A stretch of DNA of 64,000 bases from Carpediemonas membranifera (GCA_019828565.1 JAHDYR010000003.1:62001-126000); one strand, 5' to 3'. Counted from the stretch's first letter, positions 29,793-39,730 are shown. Notes: a model not told the origin generated them from the sequence alone. Numbers and translations are program-made.

Positions 29793-30758
29793 CTAATTCT
29801 GCACCCAAGACTCCACCCGAGGGCACCCGCGGTCGACGAACTCGACGAAGTCTGCCAGCTTCCTAGTGTTGTCCCGCACCGCCTCCACACAGCCCATGAG
29901 GAGCGCCCCGACGGCAAAACCGCCAATGGAGAGCACAGCCATGACCAGGGGCAGGATGGTTGACCTCACGTCCGCGGTGCCCCGGATGTAGGCCCATGTG
30001 CAGATTACGGAGCCGACGACGAGTGCCGCGGACGCCTGGCTAGTGAATGTCTGCTTGGTCGACGCCATGGGCGCCAGAAGTCCGACGAACAGACTCGCGA
30101 GGATGGTCGCGAGGAGGGCGGCAATAGCAATCTGCCGCGGGGTATGCGCGCCAGTGTGGTACTGGAATATTGCGACGAACATGAATAGCATGATCACCGG
30201 CGCCACTGCGGCCAGGCTCAGTGCCCTCTGAAGCGTGCTGTGTGCCGTCCGGTCTGGTGAGAGGGCGAAGCGCACGAGGAGGACGGTCAGAGTCATGTAG
30301 CACGTCACCTCGCCGGAGAGGCCATTGGGCTCGTCAGAGCAAGTGGTGTCGCTGAGCAGCTGGGTGCCAGCGAAGACGAGGGCGTCTGTGGCGGCAGAAA
30401 AGGCGTGGACGAGAGCGTATTGTGATAGATATGTGAAAAAGAACTATGTGAGAGGTTTTGTTTCTACATGCATTCAGCTTGCGGTGGAAGAGACTGTTCA
30501 CGATGCTCACGGTTGTCCCCGCGGACAGGATGGCCATGTTCCCGAGAATCCAGAATACAGTGGCAGAAACTGGTGGCTCGGTGATGTTTTCAATGTCCCT
30601 GCACTCAGAGAACCAGCGCCAAACACTGCCAAAGACCATCCAACGAGAAGAGATGCAGCCTTCACCTTGCGCATAAACTGCACATTCGATCTCAAAGATC
30701 TCGGCCTGTTAGAACAAATCACGCCAACGACACCCCCGCAGGTAGCACGCTGAGACAT
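29793..30758 (-). CDS. Multi-pass membrane protein (two putative introns)
   Basis: A protein of about 290 aa with roughly six or seven hydrophobic segments (SATVFWILGNMAILSAG, FFFTYLSQYALVHAF, MTLTVLLVRFAL, APVIMLFMFVAIF, AIAALLATILASLFVGLL, ILPLVMAVLSIGGFAVGALL). It is not recognised. Three frames must be joined. An intron at 30706-30731 (GTCGTTGG...TTCTAACAG, 26 nt) restores AEIFEIECAVYAQG. A second ends with CTCTCACATAG at 30444, but its donor is ambiguous: a GTGAGC gives 67 nt and a GTGAAC gives 58 nt, both in frame and both longer than the other introns here. The start MSQRATCGG at 30758 depends on the first intron. Confidence 0.55.
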
Positions 30759-30771
30759 AAGTAAAGAGCTC

Positions 30772-31336
30772 TTAGAGGTTTATCCGCTGATCAAAGGTGT
30801 CGACGTGGTTCTTGCGGACCACCTCCCTCACGAGCCGGTCATACTTGGGTCTGTCGTGCACATAGTCCCTATACGCCGGCGACTGTGCGGGCGACTCGAT
30901 GTTGGGGTTGTCCAGAAGCTCCTGGATGCCTTGGAGGATCTGCTTGACGTGAATCTGCGGCTTCCAAGACTCTTCAGCGTTCAAGATGGAGAGGCAGACC
31001 GTGCCTGATGGGTAGATGTTCGGGTGGTACAGGGGCGGCGAGAACATGCACTTCGGCGGCTTGGCGGGGTAGTCGGATGAGAACTGCATGAAGAGGCGGA
31101 GGCAGCAACCTTCCCAGATCGTCTATATGAGCGTGTATGCGGTGAAGAACGTACGCCTTCTTTCCCGGGGATGCCACAGACCCAATCGAAGAGATCCGAG
31201 CCAGATCCGTCGGCCTTGGTCTTTGGCTTGGCGTGGAAGCCCTGTGTGAATGGTACAAGAGGTAATAAACTCTGGGGTGATCCTTGCGCCACAAGCGGCG
31301 CTCTTGGTTCAGTCTTGTTCTTGCTAGGGAAGACAT
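30772..31336 (-). CDS. SUMO-conjugating E2 enzyme UBC9 (two introns)
   Basis: A 167-aa E2 that carries SUMO. Exon 1 (31271-31336) encodes [15 protein letters not shown]. Exon 2 encodes [29 protein letters not shown]. Exon 3 encodes [19 protein letters not shown], then [26 protein letters not shown] with the HPN motif and catalytic Cys, and [22 protein letters not shown]...AQSPAY, which is specific to UBC9. Introns are 31242-31270 (29 nt, ...TTCACACAG) and 31123-31154 (32 nt, GTACGTTCTT...CTCATATAG). Spliced length is divisible by three. Typical UBC9 is about 158 aa. Confidence 0.93.
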
Positions 31337-31670
31337 TCGGATGTGTGCTTCTCAGCGCGCGTTCATGCAGCGTGAGTCGATCTTCGACTCGAATCAGAAC
31401 ACCACAAGTCACCTCGCATCGTTCCCGCCTAAGCAGCCATGTGACTCGAACGTGCTGTAGATGAGAAGCCAGGACTAAACAATGCGAGAATCGCTGCCTG
31501 GCAGTGCTCCAGCTCTCCCGACCTGACCCCAGTGTTCGATGTCTTGCGGCCCTCTCTCTGCCAGGCCCATGGTCTTGTTGGGGCTACCTGGCACGTCGAT
31601 TTGTAGATGGCGAGCGTCCACTGCTGAAGGCATATCATCTTGGTTCCCATGAGGGTGGGGTGGCTACGGT

Positions 31671-31802
31671 TGCTGTGCTTGGTACAACTTGTAACGTTGC
31701 TTCACTAAATGATCCATTATGATCCACTCAAACCAGGTCATAACCTGCGTAGTGGCAGGATCACTGAATGAAGCAACACAACAAGTGGTACCAAGCATAG
31801 CA
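31671..31802. repeat. Foldback element (imperfect inverted repeat)
   Basis: Arms 31671-31715 and 31758-31802 are reverse complements over 45 bp with about 37 matches (core tgcttggtac...acttg). Between them a small perfect stem caggt-cata-acctg sits at the centre. The whole ~130 bp could fold into one long hairpin. It lies between UBC9 and a hypothetical gene. It may be a MITE-like element or a structured RNA. Confidence 0.6.
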
Positions 31803-31885
31803 TGGTCACGCCACACCATGGGCCAGTGTAGCCCGTTTGGTACTCGAATCCCTCTCTCCCGCTAAGCTCGCTAGTGGGTTTATAT

Positions 31886-32860
31886 CTAGAGTACATCTGC
31901 GCCGCTATCCAGAGACGCAATCACCGCATCCAGCTGCCCCCCGACGCCTTCGAGGGCCGCCAACTCCTTCTGGTACAGAGCGATCATGCTGCGCAGTTGG
32001 GTGGCCTTGGCCTGCACATCGCTGTACGCCTGGCGAAGCTCAGCCATGGTCTCAGCCGACTCAGGGCCAGCCTTCGGGGCACCAGACCGGACTGGTTCCG
32101 TGGCCCGAAGCACAGACGGGCCAACTACCGTGCGGCGTGTCATGGGCTGCGGGGATGCGGTCCGCGGCTCCATTGTCGCTGTCGAGTCAAGTTCCTCGTC
32201 ACTGGCCACTGAATCAGGCTCCCTTAGCGCGGGGGGCAGCTCCGCCGGCCCGTGCATCTTCGGGGTCGACCTTGTGGGTGAGAAAGGTGACGCCCACATG
32301 GCGAACGTCGTCTGTGTGGCAGTAACAGTGACAGTGGGCGGCCGGGCAAACTCCATTGGATGTGTCTGCTCCAAAGGCAGGACCGCTGTCACGGGGCTCG
32401 GGCGGACGGCCATTGGCGCGAGGATCTTTGCCAGAGGGACGCGGCCGAAGAGTTCAACTCTGCTCTTGCGGACTAGCATCACCCGGATTGCCGCCAGGTC
32501 GCGGTGGCTGTGGAAGAACTCGAGGTCGCCCTGCCCCAGTGAGATGGCCGGGAATGGGTACAGCAGCGAGCCAGCGAGCTCGTCAGGGCCGAACGTCTGG
32601 GTCTCGACGGCGAGGACCTGGCATAGGCTGTCCATAGAGTCTGACCTGGGCAGCGTACGCGGCCTTTCGTGGCGCTCATGGCCTATTTGGTGTTCTATAC
32701 TGCTCCTCGCCCAGGAGGATCGGTTCTCTGGCCACTCCAAGCCGAGGCGATAGCTCGCTTTGTAGTTTCGAATGCGTGGAGGCAGCTCAGCGGATTCAAT
32801 CGTGATCTGGATGCGCGCCATGCCGTTAGTTGTCGCTAGCGGCGGATATGTGCCGTTCAT
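31886..32860 (-). CDS. Hypothetical protein with C-terminal coiled coil
   Basis: 324 aa from the ATG at 32860 (the ATG at 32821, MARIQITIESAELP, is an alternative; the longest frame starts with GTG). The first ~150 residues alternate strands in a way that would fit a C2-like beta-sandwich (MARIQITIESAELP ... VRKSRVELFGRVPLAKIL). A Pro/Ser/Thr-rich linker follows. The last ~60 residues form a coiled coil (ELRQAYSDVQAKATQLRSMI). Such a plan is common in ciliary and trafficking proteins; the function is unknown. Confidence 0.6.
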   Translation of the reverse strand: MNGTYPPLATTNGMARIQITIESAELPPRIRNYKASYRLGLEWPENRSSWARSSIEHQIGHERHERPRTLPRSDSMDSLCQVLAVETQTFGPDELAGSLLYPFPAISLGQGDLEFFHSHRDLAAIRVMLVRKSRVELFGRVPLAKILAPMAVRPSPVTAVLPLEQTHPMEFARPPTVTVTATQTTFAMWASPFSPTRSTPKMHGPAELPPALREPDSVASDEELDSTATMEPRTASPQPMTRRTVVGPSVLRATEPVRSGAPKAGPESAETMAELRQAYSDVQAKATQLRSMIALYQKELAALEGVGGQLDAVIASLDSGADVL

Positions 32861-33019
32861 TGCTCTTTGCTGCCCAAAGTTCGTCGTCTCGATGGTGTCT
32901 TCTGACTCCGGGAGTCGTGTCGGTCGATGATCCTCTCGACGCAGCACTGCGCCGCACCAGGATTCAGTACGCCATAGCCAAAGCCTCGGCCAAAATCGAT
33001 GGTTTTACATAAGTGAGCA

Positions 33020-33796
33020 TTAGAAGAAATTGCGTCCGTTGCCCAGGCGTGTGTTCCTAGCCTTGTACAACTCGTACATCTGCCTCGTCTCGCCCACAGT
33101 CTGCCTCAGCTGGGCGGTGACCTCCGGCGCGACAGTCGGCGCACTCCGCTCGACAGGTCCGCTATGGTAGATGTCCCGGGTGTGGTCCTGCACCGCGGCA
33201 AACTTCTCGAGCCCCTCCGGCCGTCTGAGGTGGGGCCTGAACTTCTCTTCCTCGCTGACCCGGGCGGCGGGGCGGCCCTTGGGCGGGCCCGAGTGGAGGG
33301 CCTTGTGGGGGAAGACATCGTACGTCACAGCCACAGCCTTGCCGTATGTGGGGTTGGTTCTCAGTCCGCGGGGCTTGGACGGGAGCAGCTCGCCCTCGAG
33401 GAGGGGGTCGCGGGACGTCTGGACGTGCTGCCGCTTGTGGGGCTTGAACTCTTGCTCCAGAGACGGGTGTACGTACTTGGTGGCACGCCGGGGCTCTCTG
33501 CTGATCTGTTTGGTGGTCACACCGGCCGCATCGGGGACGATCACCGGGCCCGTGTGCTTCTTGGGCGGAGTCATCACCTCGCGGGCCTTGTTCTGGATTT
33601 CTATGAAGTTGGGGACAATCTTACGCGATGGGCGCCACGAATCTGGCTCCAGGGTCTCAGGAACGAGCGGATCGTTGTTGCTGTTCCTCAGAGTGTGGAT
33701 GGGGCGGATTGATGGACGCGGATTATCGCATGTTGCGCTGCTTTCAGCTGTGATTGACTTAACGTGAATGCGCGAAGCACCAGACAGTGATGCCAT
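33020..33796 (-). CDS. Hypothetical basic protein, possibly cytoskeletal
   Basis: 258 aa from the ATG at 33796 (MASLSGASRIHVKS); the frame is open further up, but that part looks spurious. The protein is basic, low in hydrophobic stretches and rich in Pro/Lys/Arg/His (PPKKHTGPVIVPD, RATKYVHPSLEQEFKPHKRQ, HSGPPKGRPA), with a C-terminal helical segment (LRQTVGETRQMYELYKARN). This composition recalls microtubule-associated or axonemal proteins, but no family is recognised. A partial second copy of the coding sequence lies at 34966-35098. Confidence 0.6.
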   Translation of the reverse strand: MASLSGASRIHVKSITAESSATCDNPRPSIRPIHTLRNSNNDPLVPETLEPDSWRPSRKIVPNFIEIQNKAREVMTPPKKHTGPVIVPDAAGVTTKQISREPRRATKYVHPSLEQEFKPHKRQHVQTSRDPLLEGELLPSKPRGLRTNPTYGKAVAVTYDVFPHKALHSGPPKGRPAARVSEEEKFRPHLRRPEGLEKFAAVQDHTRDIYHSGPVERSAPTVAPEVTAQLRQTVGETRQMYELYKARNTRLGNGRNFF

Positions 33797-33939
33797 CTCC
33801 TTCAAAATTCCGATGATCGATAAAATGCACCGACAACTTCTCCGTCTTCCACGGCGTACTCGACGAAGTGACAACCACACACACCACAAAGGCACGGCGC
33901 GCTTTAATATACATCATTCATATTCATGACACCCCGCGC

Positions 33940-34515
33940 TCAGCCCCGTTGCACCTGCTTTTCGAGCTCAGCCACCCGCAAGTAAAGCATCGTGTTGTCG
34001 TTCGCCAGGTCCCTGATGGCCTCTACCAGCGGCTCCAACCTCCGTCCAACGTCGGACACGTCGTGGTCGGGAGAGATGAACGCCTGTGTGGGTTCCCCGC
34101 CAAAGAACTCGGCCTCCTCCTCAGTGTCGGGGAAGGCGGCGGGCGCCATGGTGTGGACGAACTCGTTGAACAGGCGGGTGACGTCGTCGCCGCGCCGTGC
34201 AGCGTCCTTCAGATACTTGACGCGTTTTGGTAACCGTGAGATGTATGCCGCCTTTGTGATGTCGCAGAGCTCTGTGAGGAGCTTCCTGCAGTCTGTGAGG
34301 TTCATATCATTCAATCCGACTTCCTGAGACATCTCTGACGGCTTCAGGGGCTTCTTCCTCGTCACCGCGTGGAAGGGGATCAGCACTTCCTGATCAAACA
34401 CTGAATTCCTGGTTACTCTGTCGTCTTCTGTGAACCGTGGCCTCGACATGCCTTGCTGCTCTCTGCCAAAAGCTGCGAAAATCTCCGCGAAAAATGAAAG
34501 CTCGTGTCCTGGCAT
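33940..34515 (-). CDS. Hypothetical protein with short C-terminal coiled coil
   Basis: 191 aa from the ATG at 34515, or 169 aa from the ATG at 34449 (MSRPRFTEDDRV). It is helical throughout; the last ~40 residues (RRLEPLVEAIRDLANDNTMLYLRVAELEKQVQ) fit a coiled coil. No domain is recognised. A palindromic E2F-type site TTTGGCGCCAA lies at 34566-34576, 51 bp above the first ATG. Confidence 0.6.
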   Translation of the reverse strand: MPGHELSFFAEIFAAFGREQQGMSRPRFTEDDRVTRNSVFDQEVLIPFHAVTRKKPLKPSEMSQEVGLNDMNLTDCRKLLTELCDITKAAYISRLPKRVKYLKDAARRGDDVTRLFNEFVHTMAPAAFPDTEEEAEFFGGEPTQAFISPDHDVSDVGRRLEPLVEAIRDLANDNTMLYLRVAELEKQVQRG

Positions 34516-35634
34516 GTGCCTGCTCTAGTGATCTCAGGTGGCCCCAGAACACGGGTGCACGCTTATTTGGCGCCAACCAACTTTCCGCACCTTAACCCAA
34601 TAACGTCCAGTGAGACGAGAAATTCGCGATTGCTCGCTCTAATCCGCTTTGAATGAACCCATTGACCTCCCCATCTCACCTTGTCGACAAGGACGGCACC
34701 ACATTTGCTGGCGCCAAGTTTGAACGCAGCCCTCAACCAGAGACGATTCCCCAGCCCCTCTTCCAGGGCTCCAACGTCTACGGCGTCGATCTTTCGTCCC
34801 AATGATACTTCCATGCAGCGATAGTTCTTGTGGCGCATGTTCGTTCACGTGTTCTGATGCACCTGCTGGATAAATCGTTGTTTTCACATTCACTCTCCCT
34901 GATAGGACGGAATGTCTCCTATATGATGGTTCGAAGTCCGCATGTCTTGCACGGGCAAACAGATCAGCAGCTCACCCTCAAGGAGGGGACGTCTGGACGT
35001 GCTGCTGCTTGTGGGGCTTGAACTCTTGCTCCAGAGACGGGTGTACGTACTTGGTGGCACGCCGGGGCTCTCTGCTGTTTGGTGGTCACACCAGCCGCCT
35101 GTGCTGTGGGCGGCTACATGTGCTGGAGTTCAAACAGGTCGCCATCGTCGGACGATTTATCAGGGCGTAGAGAGCTACAGTATCTAAGATCCACGCTTCC
35201 TCCTTCATTCACCATAAAACTGCTCCATTAGGCCATATCTGTGCATTGATGTTGATTATTGAGACTATAGGGCAGGAAGACTCAACGAGCGCCACAGCAC
35301 AAGGAGTGTGGATGAAACTACGGTCACAGAACGTTCGCGAAGAAACGCCACGGTCTCCTTGGCGCTAGTCTTATTGTCCGCCCAGCAAGAGCGACTCCGC
35401 GACTCTGCTGATTGGATCATTTTGAGAAATGCCGCAAAAAAGTTCTAAAACGAGATTTTTATGATTAATTCTCGTCGAGACAAATCTCCTGGAAGGCATT
35501 TACGAGGTTCACGACCAGGCAGAAAGAAACTCGTACGCGAAGTAGCAAGAAGCTGCGGGTCGACTAGATGAGTATAAGCAGCCAAACCAATACATAGCCA
35601 CAAGCCCATATGTATACCGCCCAAACAGCGGTGC
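34516..35634. other. Gene-poor region with partial gene duplicate and E2F-like sites
   Basis: No intact gene. It contains TTTGGCGCCAA at 34566-34576, a weaker ggcgccaag at 34710-34718, and a ~133-bp near-copy of the hypothetical gene at 33020-33796. The minus frame 34563-34838 is open but unconvincing. Confidence 0.5.
34966..35098 (-). repeat. Partial duplicate of part of the gene at 33020-33796
   Basis: Matches 33384-33529 at over 90% identity, with a few single-base differences and two small deletions (about 8 and 5 bp). The deletions disrupt the reading frame, so it is a non-coding duplicated fragment in the same orientation. Confidence 0.8.
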
Positions 35635-38439
35635 TCACCGCATATCTCCATCCAAGGACGGGTACTGCAACCCCCAAAACTTGGCGGCAACCAGGTACTT
35701 GAGAGAGACAGCGGCCAGGGCCACCCACACTGTCGCCTTGACTGCGAGCACGAGCCAGTGGGCGTTGCGGACAACGGTGGTGGTGATTATGTCGAGGGCG
35801 GAGTGCATCTCGCCCGCATCAGAGTTTGTCATGCCACTGCCGAACCACCACTTGTCCTTGTTCCGCAGGTACCAGGCCCAGGTGCGGACGTCGCGCGTGT
35901 TGGGCTGGGGATCGTGTGGGCAGTAGCAGCGGCTGCAGATGCCGGGGACAGCCGTCTTGACGTGGCCATAGTCGACCCAGGTCAACCTCTCACCGTTGAT
36001 GCACTCCACCGTCTCGAAGAAGTGGTTCCACGACGACGACACCTTGCCGACCATATTCTGCCACACCTTCTTGCCGTCGACGAGGTTGTAGTGGCCCGTC
36101 ATGTGGTGGATGATCGTGTCGTTGTACACCGCCAGCAGAATGCCGTGGGTCAAATCGATCGGGGCGTCAATTTGATTGAAAGTGGAGCCGACGAAGGGGA
36201 TGTCGTGAAGCACGTTGATCGCATAGCAGCTGCTGACCTCCTGGTCGCCGTACTGCCAGAACTGGCCGGGGAACTGGCAGCAGTTCGCCTTGTCAGAGGC
36301 AAAATCGATCAAATCCCGGAAAATATTAGGCCCTAGTCGAGCTAGGTCGTACTTCGTACACCCGCCGTTGGCATGCCAGTCGAGTACGGCGGTGTCCTTG
36401 GTGTACGTGATGGGGCTGGGGTGCTCGAATATGGCGTCGGGGTTCTTCATCACAAACATGTCGAGGTCGAGGAGGACCATGCGCTTGACTGGACGGGACC
36501 CGATTTCGCTGAGAAGCTGGTTGACGTTGAGCGTGATAAGCTTGCTGAATCCATTGATGAAAGCCTTCTGCTCCACGCTGTCACCAAGAGTTCTCAGGAA
36601 ATCAGCGGGCAGGGTCTGCTCGACGAATACATACTCTACATTGAGCTCGATAAATCCGCGCATGATGTCGGGGAACTTCGTCAGGTCGTCCTGGGACGCG
36701 ATGATGATGCGTGCCTCCGTGTACAGGCGGAGGCTGAGCGCGAAGGTCAGCGTCTGCCCGGCGTACACGTGGTCGGCCTTGGTCAGCCACACGACGTACG
36801 CGTCGTCGGCGGGGTTCACCGGGACGCGGCGGGTCGTCATCCACTCAGCGGCCTCGAACCTTTCATCCAGCGTCATATACATAAAGGGGAAGAAGTTCTC
36901 GTATGTAACACCGTATGTCCCCCCGCGGACAGACCCAAGCGACGCCACAGGCCGGGTCATGGGCTCGGGCCGACTGGGGCCTGGGTAGAGCATGGTCTTG
37001 CGGGGGCCGACGGCCGCGAAGTCAAGCGGTCCGTCCTCGGCGACGACGTCGGGGGTGAGTAGCGAGAGGTCCTGGTTTGTCATGAAGGGGAACCAGCCGA
37101 CGTCGAGTTGGCGCACGGCGGCGATGGCGTCTGCCACGGTCGGCTGGGTGGCGAGGGCGCGGGTGACGTGGTCGACGTTGGCATCGCCGTTAGCGATCAG
37201 TGCGACGTTCAGGCTTCGGTGGAGCTGGAGGCCGGCCCCGTAAGCCTCTTGGGCGTACTGGGAGCGGAATATGATGCCGGGGTCAAGCAGGGCCAGCTGG
37301 AACCAGCCGGGGTGCTCCCTCTGGAGGCCCTTGATGACGGCGACCAGGTCGTCTTCCCGTCGCGCGTGGGTGCGTTTGACCATTCGGACGTCGCCCATCG
37401 CGGTGGCCTTGCGGGCGAAGTCGGTGTCGGTGGATTTGACGAGCACGCGGACCTGCGGGATGCTCGGGGCGAAGGCGTGGACGTCGTAGAGCGACATCAG
37501 GAAGCGCTTGCAGTCGCGCTCGGCCTCGGGTGTGTCGGCCCACGTAACGAAGATCGCGGCGTTCGTGCTCTGCGTGTCGGCGTAGGCGAGCGATGTGTCA
37601 GGCGTCGGCGTCACGTCGGTGTATTGGAAGATCTCGACGGGGGTGGTTGTGGTTGTGGTCATCAGGCCGGCGAACGCGAGGGCGGCGAGAAGCGCCACGG
37701 CTTGCATGATGCGGTGGCGCCGCGATGCGGACGTGCTGCGCCGCAAATGCAGCTTAAGATAGGCGATAAGAAGGAAGAGCGTCGAGTCGACTGCGAGGAC
37801 GAACGGCTGCACCGTCCTCGTCATGAAGCTCATCAACACGATCGCGCCAGCCAGGGCGTATGGGAAGAGCTGGACGGGCATGTCGCCGGGGTCCACTGCC
37901 TTGGAGATGACGAGGAACGCCTGTGCATGGAGGGCGACCATGGCCGCGAGAGCGACGCCGATGGCAGCAGTGTTGAGCGTTGTTCCACTCAGCCCGTACG
38001 TGAGGATCAGCTGCGGCAGATCCAAGGCACAGCCGAGGACGACGGCGCCAGCAGTGGAGGCGACGAGCATCGCCATCGTCGTCGAAGAGCTCGAAGCCCA
38101 TGAAAAGGCAAAGGCGAGCACCAGGGCGCTTGATGCGGCTCTGTAGGCGGGGTTGGGGGTCACTGAAAGACGCAGCAGGAAGGAGAGAGAGGAGGAAATG
38201 AGGGACAAAATCACCGGTGAAAGGGCTAAGATGGCAAGAGCAGAAGGGTTATGTGCTCGAGTGTACGTCAACACCCATATAACAGCTAGAAAGAGCGTGA
38301 GAGTTGCTAGCGCAATGATCTCGGCCTGAAACTGAGCCTCGACACGCCAAGGCGATTCTAGCTCAAAGATCACGGCGCAAAGTGGCAGCAATACAGCTGT
38401 GAGAAAGAGAATTGGAGCAGCAAGTGTCCTATTAACCAT
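35635..38439 (-). CDS. Multi-TM protein with C-terminal GT8-type glycosyltransferase domain
   Basis: A 934-aa protein. Residues 1-~265 hold about eight or nine hydrophobic segments (LFLTAVLLPLCAVIF ... ALLAALAFAGLMTTT). A soluble region at ~280-540 is not recognised but has strands and GDANVDHV-like motifs. Residues ~545-860 look like a GT8/glycogenin-like transferase: AYVVWLTKADHVYAG, then RMVLLDLDMFVMKNPDAIFEHP with the DxD metal/nucleotide-sugar motif, WHANGGC, and HHMTGHYNLVDGKKVW. A further TM segment (LVLAVKATVWVALAAVSLKYL) ends the protein. It is likely a Golgi, ER or surface membrane enzyme. Joining a polytopic region to a GT8 domain is unusual. Confidence 0.75.
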   Translation of the reverse strand: MVNRTLAAPILFLTAVLLPLCAVIFELESPWRVEAQFQAEIIALATLTLFLAVIWVLTYTRAHNPSALAILALSPVILSLISSSLSFLLRLSVTPNPAYRAASSALVLAFAFSWASSSSTTMAMLVASTAGAVVLGCALDLPQLILTYGLSGTTLNTAAIGVALAAMVALHAQAFLVISKAVDPGDMPVQLFPYALAGAIVLMSFMTRTVQPFVLAVDSTLFLLIAYLKLHLRRSTSASRRHRIMQAVALLAALAFAGLMTTTTTTPVEIFQYTDVTPTPDTSLAYADTQSTNAAIFVTWADTPEAERDCKRFLMSLYDVHAFAPSIPQVRVLVKSTDTDFARKATAMGDVRMVKRTHARREDDLVAVIKGLQREHPGWFQLALLDPGIIFRSQYAQEAYGAGLQLHRSLNVALIANGDANVDHVTRALATQPTVADAIAAVRQLDVGWFPFMTNQDLSLLTPDVVAEDGPLDFAAVGPRKTMLYPGPSRPEPMTRPVASLGSVRGGTYGVTYENFFPFMYMTLDERFEAAEWMTTRRVPVNPADDAYVVWLTKADHVYAGQTLTFALSLRLYTEARIIIASQDDLTKFPDIMRGFIELNVEYVFVEQTLPADFLRTLGDSVEQKAFINGFSKLITLNVNQLLSEIGSRPVKRMVLLDLDMFVMKNPDAIFEHPSPITYTKDTAVLDWHANGGCTKYDLARLGPNIFRDLIDFASDKANCCQFPGQFWQYGDQEVSSCYAINVLHDIPFVGSTFNQIDAPIDLTHGILLAVYNDTIIHHMTGHYNLVDGKKVWQNMVGKVSSSWNHFFETVECINGERLTWVDYGHVKTAVPGICSRCYCPHDPQPNTRDVRTWAWYLRNKDKWWFGSGMTNSDAGEMHSALDIITTTVVRNAHWLVLAVKATVWVALAAVSLKYLVAAKFWGLQYPSLDGDMR

Positions 38440-38542
38440 TCAACGGCGAACTGAGCGTTGTTGCCGTGTTCCCCGCTGCGGAAAACTGCACAACGCACTT
38501 ATGTAGGCTCACGTAAATTTACATGTCTATAGCTACATATGT

Positions 38543-39490
38543 CTACTCCATCTCGCTGTCCATATCATCGCCGATCTTCATGCTCTTATCGTACTCCTCC
38601 TTGCGTCTAAGGAGGAAACTCTCAACACCGTCGAGAATGACGTCGTTGTAGTTATTGAGGTCGATGTTGAGCTCGTCCTCAGAGTCTGCTGGGACGCCCA
38701 GGATCTCAAGCAGCTTCATCGAGTCGGCGTCGGTCATGTACTCACCGAACGCGTTCAGCTTGTCCGTCAACAGGCTGATGCGCTGGTCCCTCGTCATCAC
38801 GGGCTGCACGGGCGCCGGGGTGGGTAGCTTCGGTGTCTTGGCCGCCTTTGGCTTTGGTGCCGGCGTGGGTGCGGCGGGTTTACGGGCCACGAGGATCTCG
38901 CCGGGCCTGAGGTCGCCAAGGAGGGGCTTCATCTTGAGGCCCCAGAGCAGGTCGAACACCTTGCCCAGGGAGATCGCCCGGACGTGGACAACGTGCTTGG
39001 GCGATCTGTTGAAGGTCTTGGCGTTGTTAACCACCTTGTAGAGCCCGTCGATGACGTCCTGCAGGCTGTCGAGCCCGTGCACGGGGTCCTCCTTCGTGTC
39101 GATCCTCCCCCTGAGCGTGGTCAGGTCCATACGGTCAGTAATGACCCTATCGTACTCGGGGATGTTCAGCTTGACCGTGTCGACGGGGTATCGGAACCAT
39201 TCGAAGAGCTTGTTGAAGCACAGCGAGTCAATGATGTCCCGGGCCGTCAGCCAGATCTCCCTGTCATCCCTGGTAGACGTGCGCGCCCTCTTGGTGCTCT
39301 TAGCTGCGGGCTCCTCTTGAATTCTGGACTCTGGCAGAGAAGCAACGTCAAACAACTCTTCGTGCGAGGGAAAAGGGATTTCCTTCATGGAAGCTTTGCC
39401 CTTCGTCTGCATAACGGAATACACATCGGTTAAATACTGTTCCCACCATTGAAGAAAGTGTACGCGGGTTTCAATCGCTTTTTCCTCCAT
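38543..39490 (-). CDS. BET-type bromodomain protein
   Basis: A 315-aa nuclear protein that would read acetylated histones. The bromodomain is at ~85-195 (FEWFRYPVDTVKLNIPEYDRVITDRMDL, then VVNNAKTFNRS with the acetyl-lysine-contacting Asn in NAKTFN). An NET/ET domain is at ~230-300 (MTRDQRISLLTDKLNAF, NIDLNNYNDVILDGVESFL). One bromodomain plus NET is the plant/protist BET plan. A charged tail follows. ATG at 39490. TGTAAATTT lies downstream of the stop. Confidence 0.88.
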   Translation of the reverse strand: MEEKAIETRVHFLQWWEQYLTDVYSVMQTKGKASMKEIPFPSHEELFDVASLPESRIQEEPAAKSTKRARTSTRDDREIWLTARDIIDSLCFNKLFEWFRYPVDTVKLNIPEYDRVITDRMDLTTLRGRIDTKEDPVHGLDSLQDVIDGLYKVVNNAKTFNRSPKHVVHVRAISLGKVFDLLWGLKMKPLLGDLRPGEILVARKPAAPTPAPKPKAAKTPKLPTPAPVQPVMTRDQRISLLTDKLNAFGEYMTDADSMKLLEILGVPADSEDELNIDLNNYNDVILDGVESFLLRRKEEYDKSMKIGDDMDSEME

Positions 39491-39672
39491 ACAGCAGATT
39501 TATGTGCTTAAAGTGCATAACGATTACGTAATCGCATGACAGACTTGGGAATGCCACATCGATGATTTAATGTCTAGCAGGGTGGCCCGACGGGATTCAA
39601 ATGACCAGGTGCAGTTTAAGACTTGCACGACTGAGTAAGATGATAGAGATGCCAATCTCAGTAAACACTTAT

Positions 39673-39730
39673 CTCCACATGGTGTTAGTGTCGTTTGGGT
39701 CATCGGAAGACCGTCGTGTTATGTTCATCA
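39673..39730. repeat. 58-bp repeat, copy 1
   Basis: 56/58 identical to 39899-39956, same orientation, 226 bp apart. Copy 2 lies inside the small open frame at 39778-40017; copy 1 would encode the same peptide segment (MNITRRSSDDPNDTNTMW) followed by a stop. Confidence 0.8.

Noticed and set aside
37108-38103. 331-aa plus-strand frame antisense to the GT8 gene
   Set aside because: The opposite strand carries the recognisable transferase and TM segments; this frame is rich in Gly/Val/Glu/His artefacts.
39580-39620. gggattcaaatgacc, resembling a tRNA B box
   Set aside because: No A box or cloverleaf pairing at the right spacing; no tRNA could be built here or at the GTTCGA sites near 12610, 21714 and 21910.
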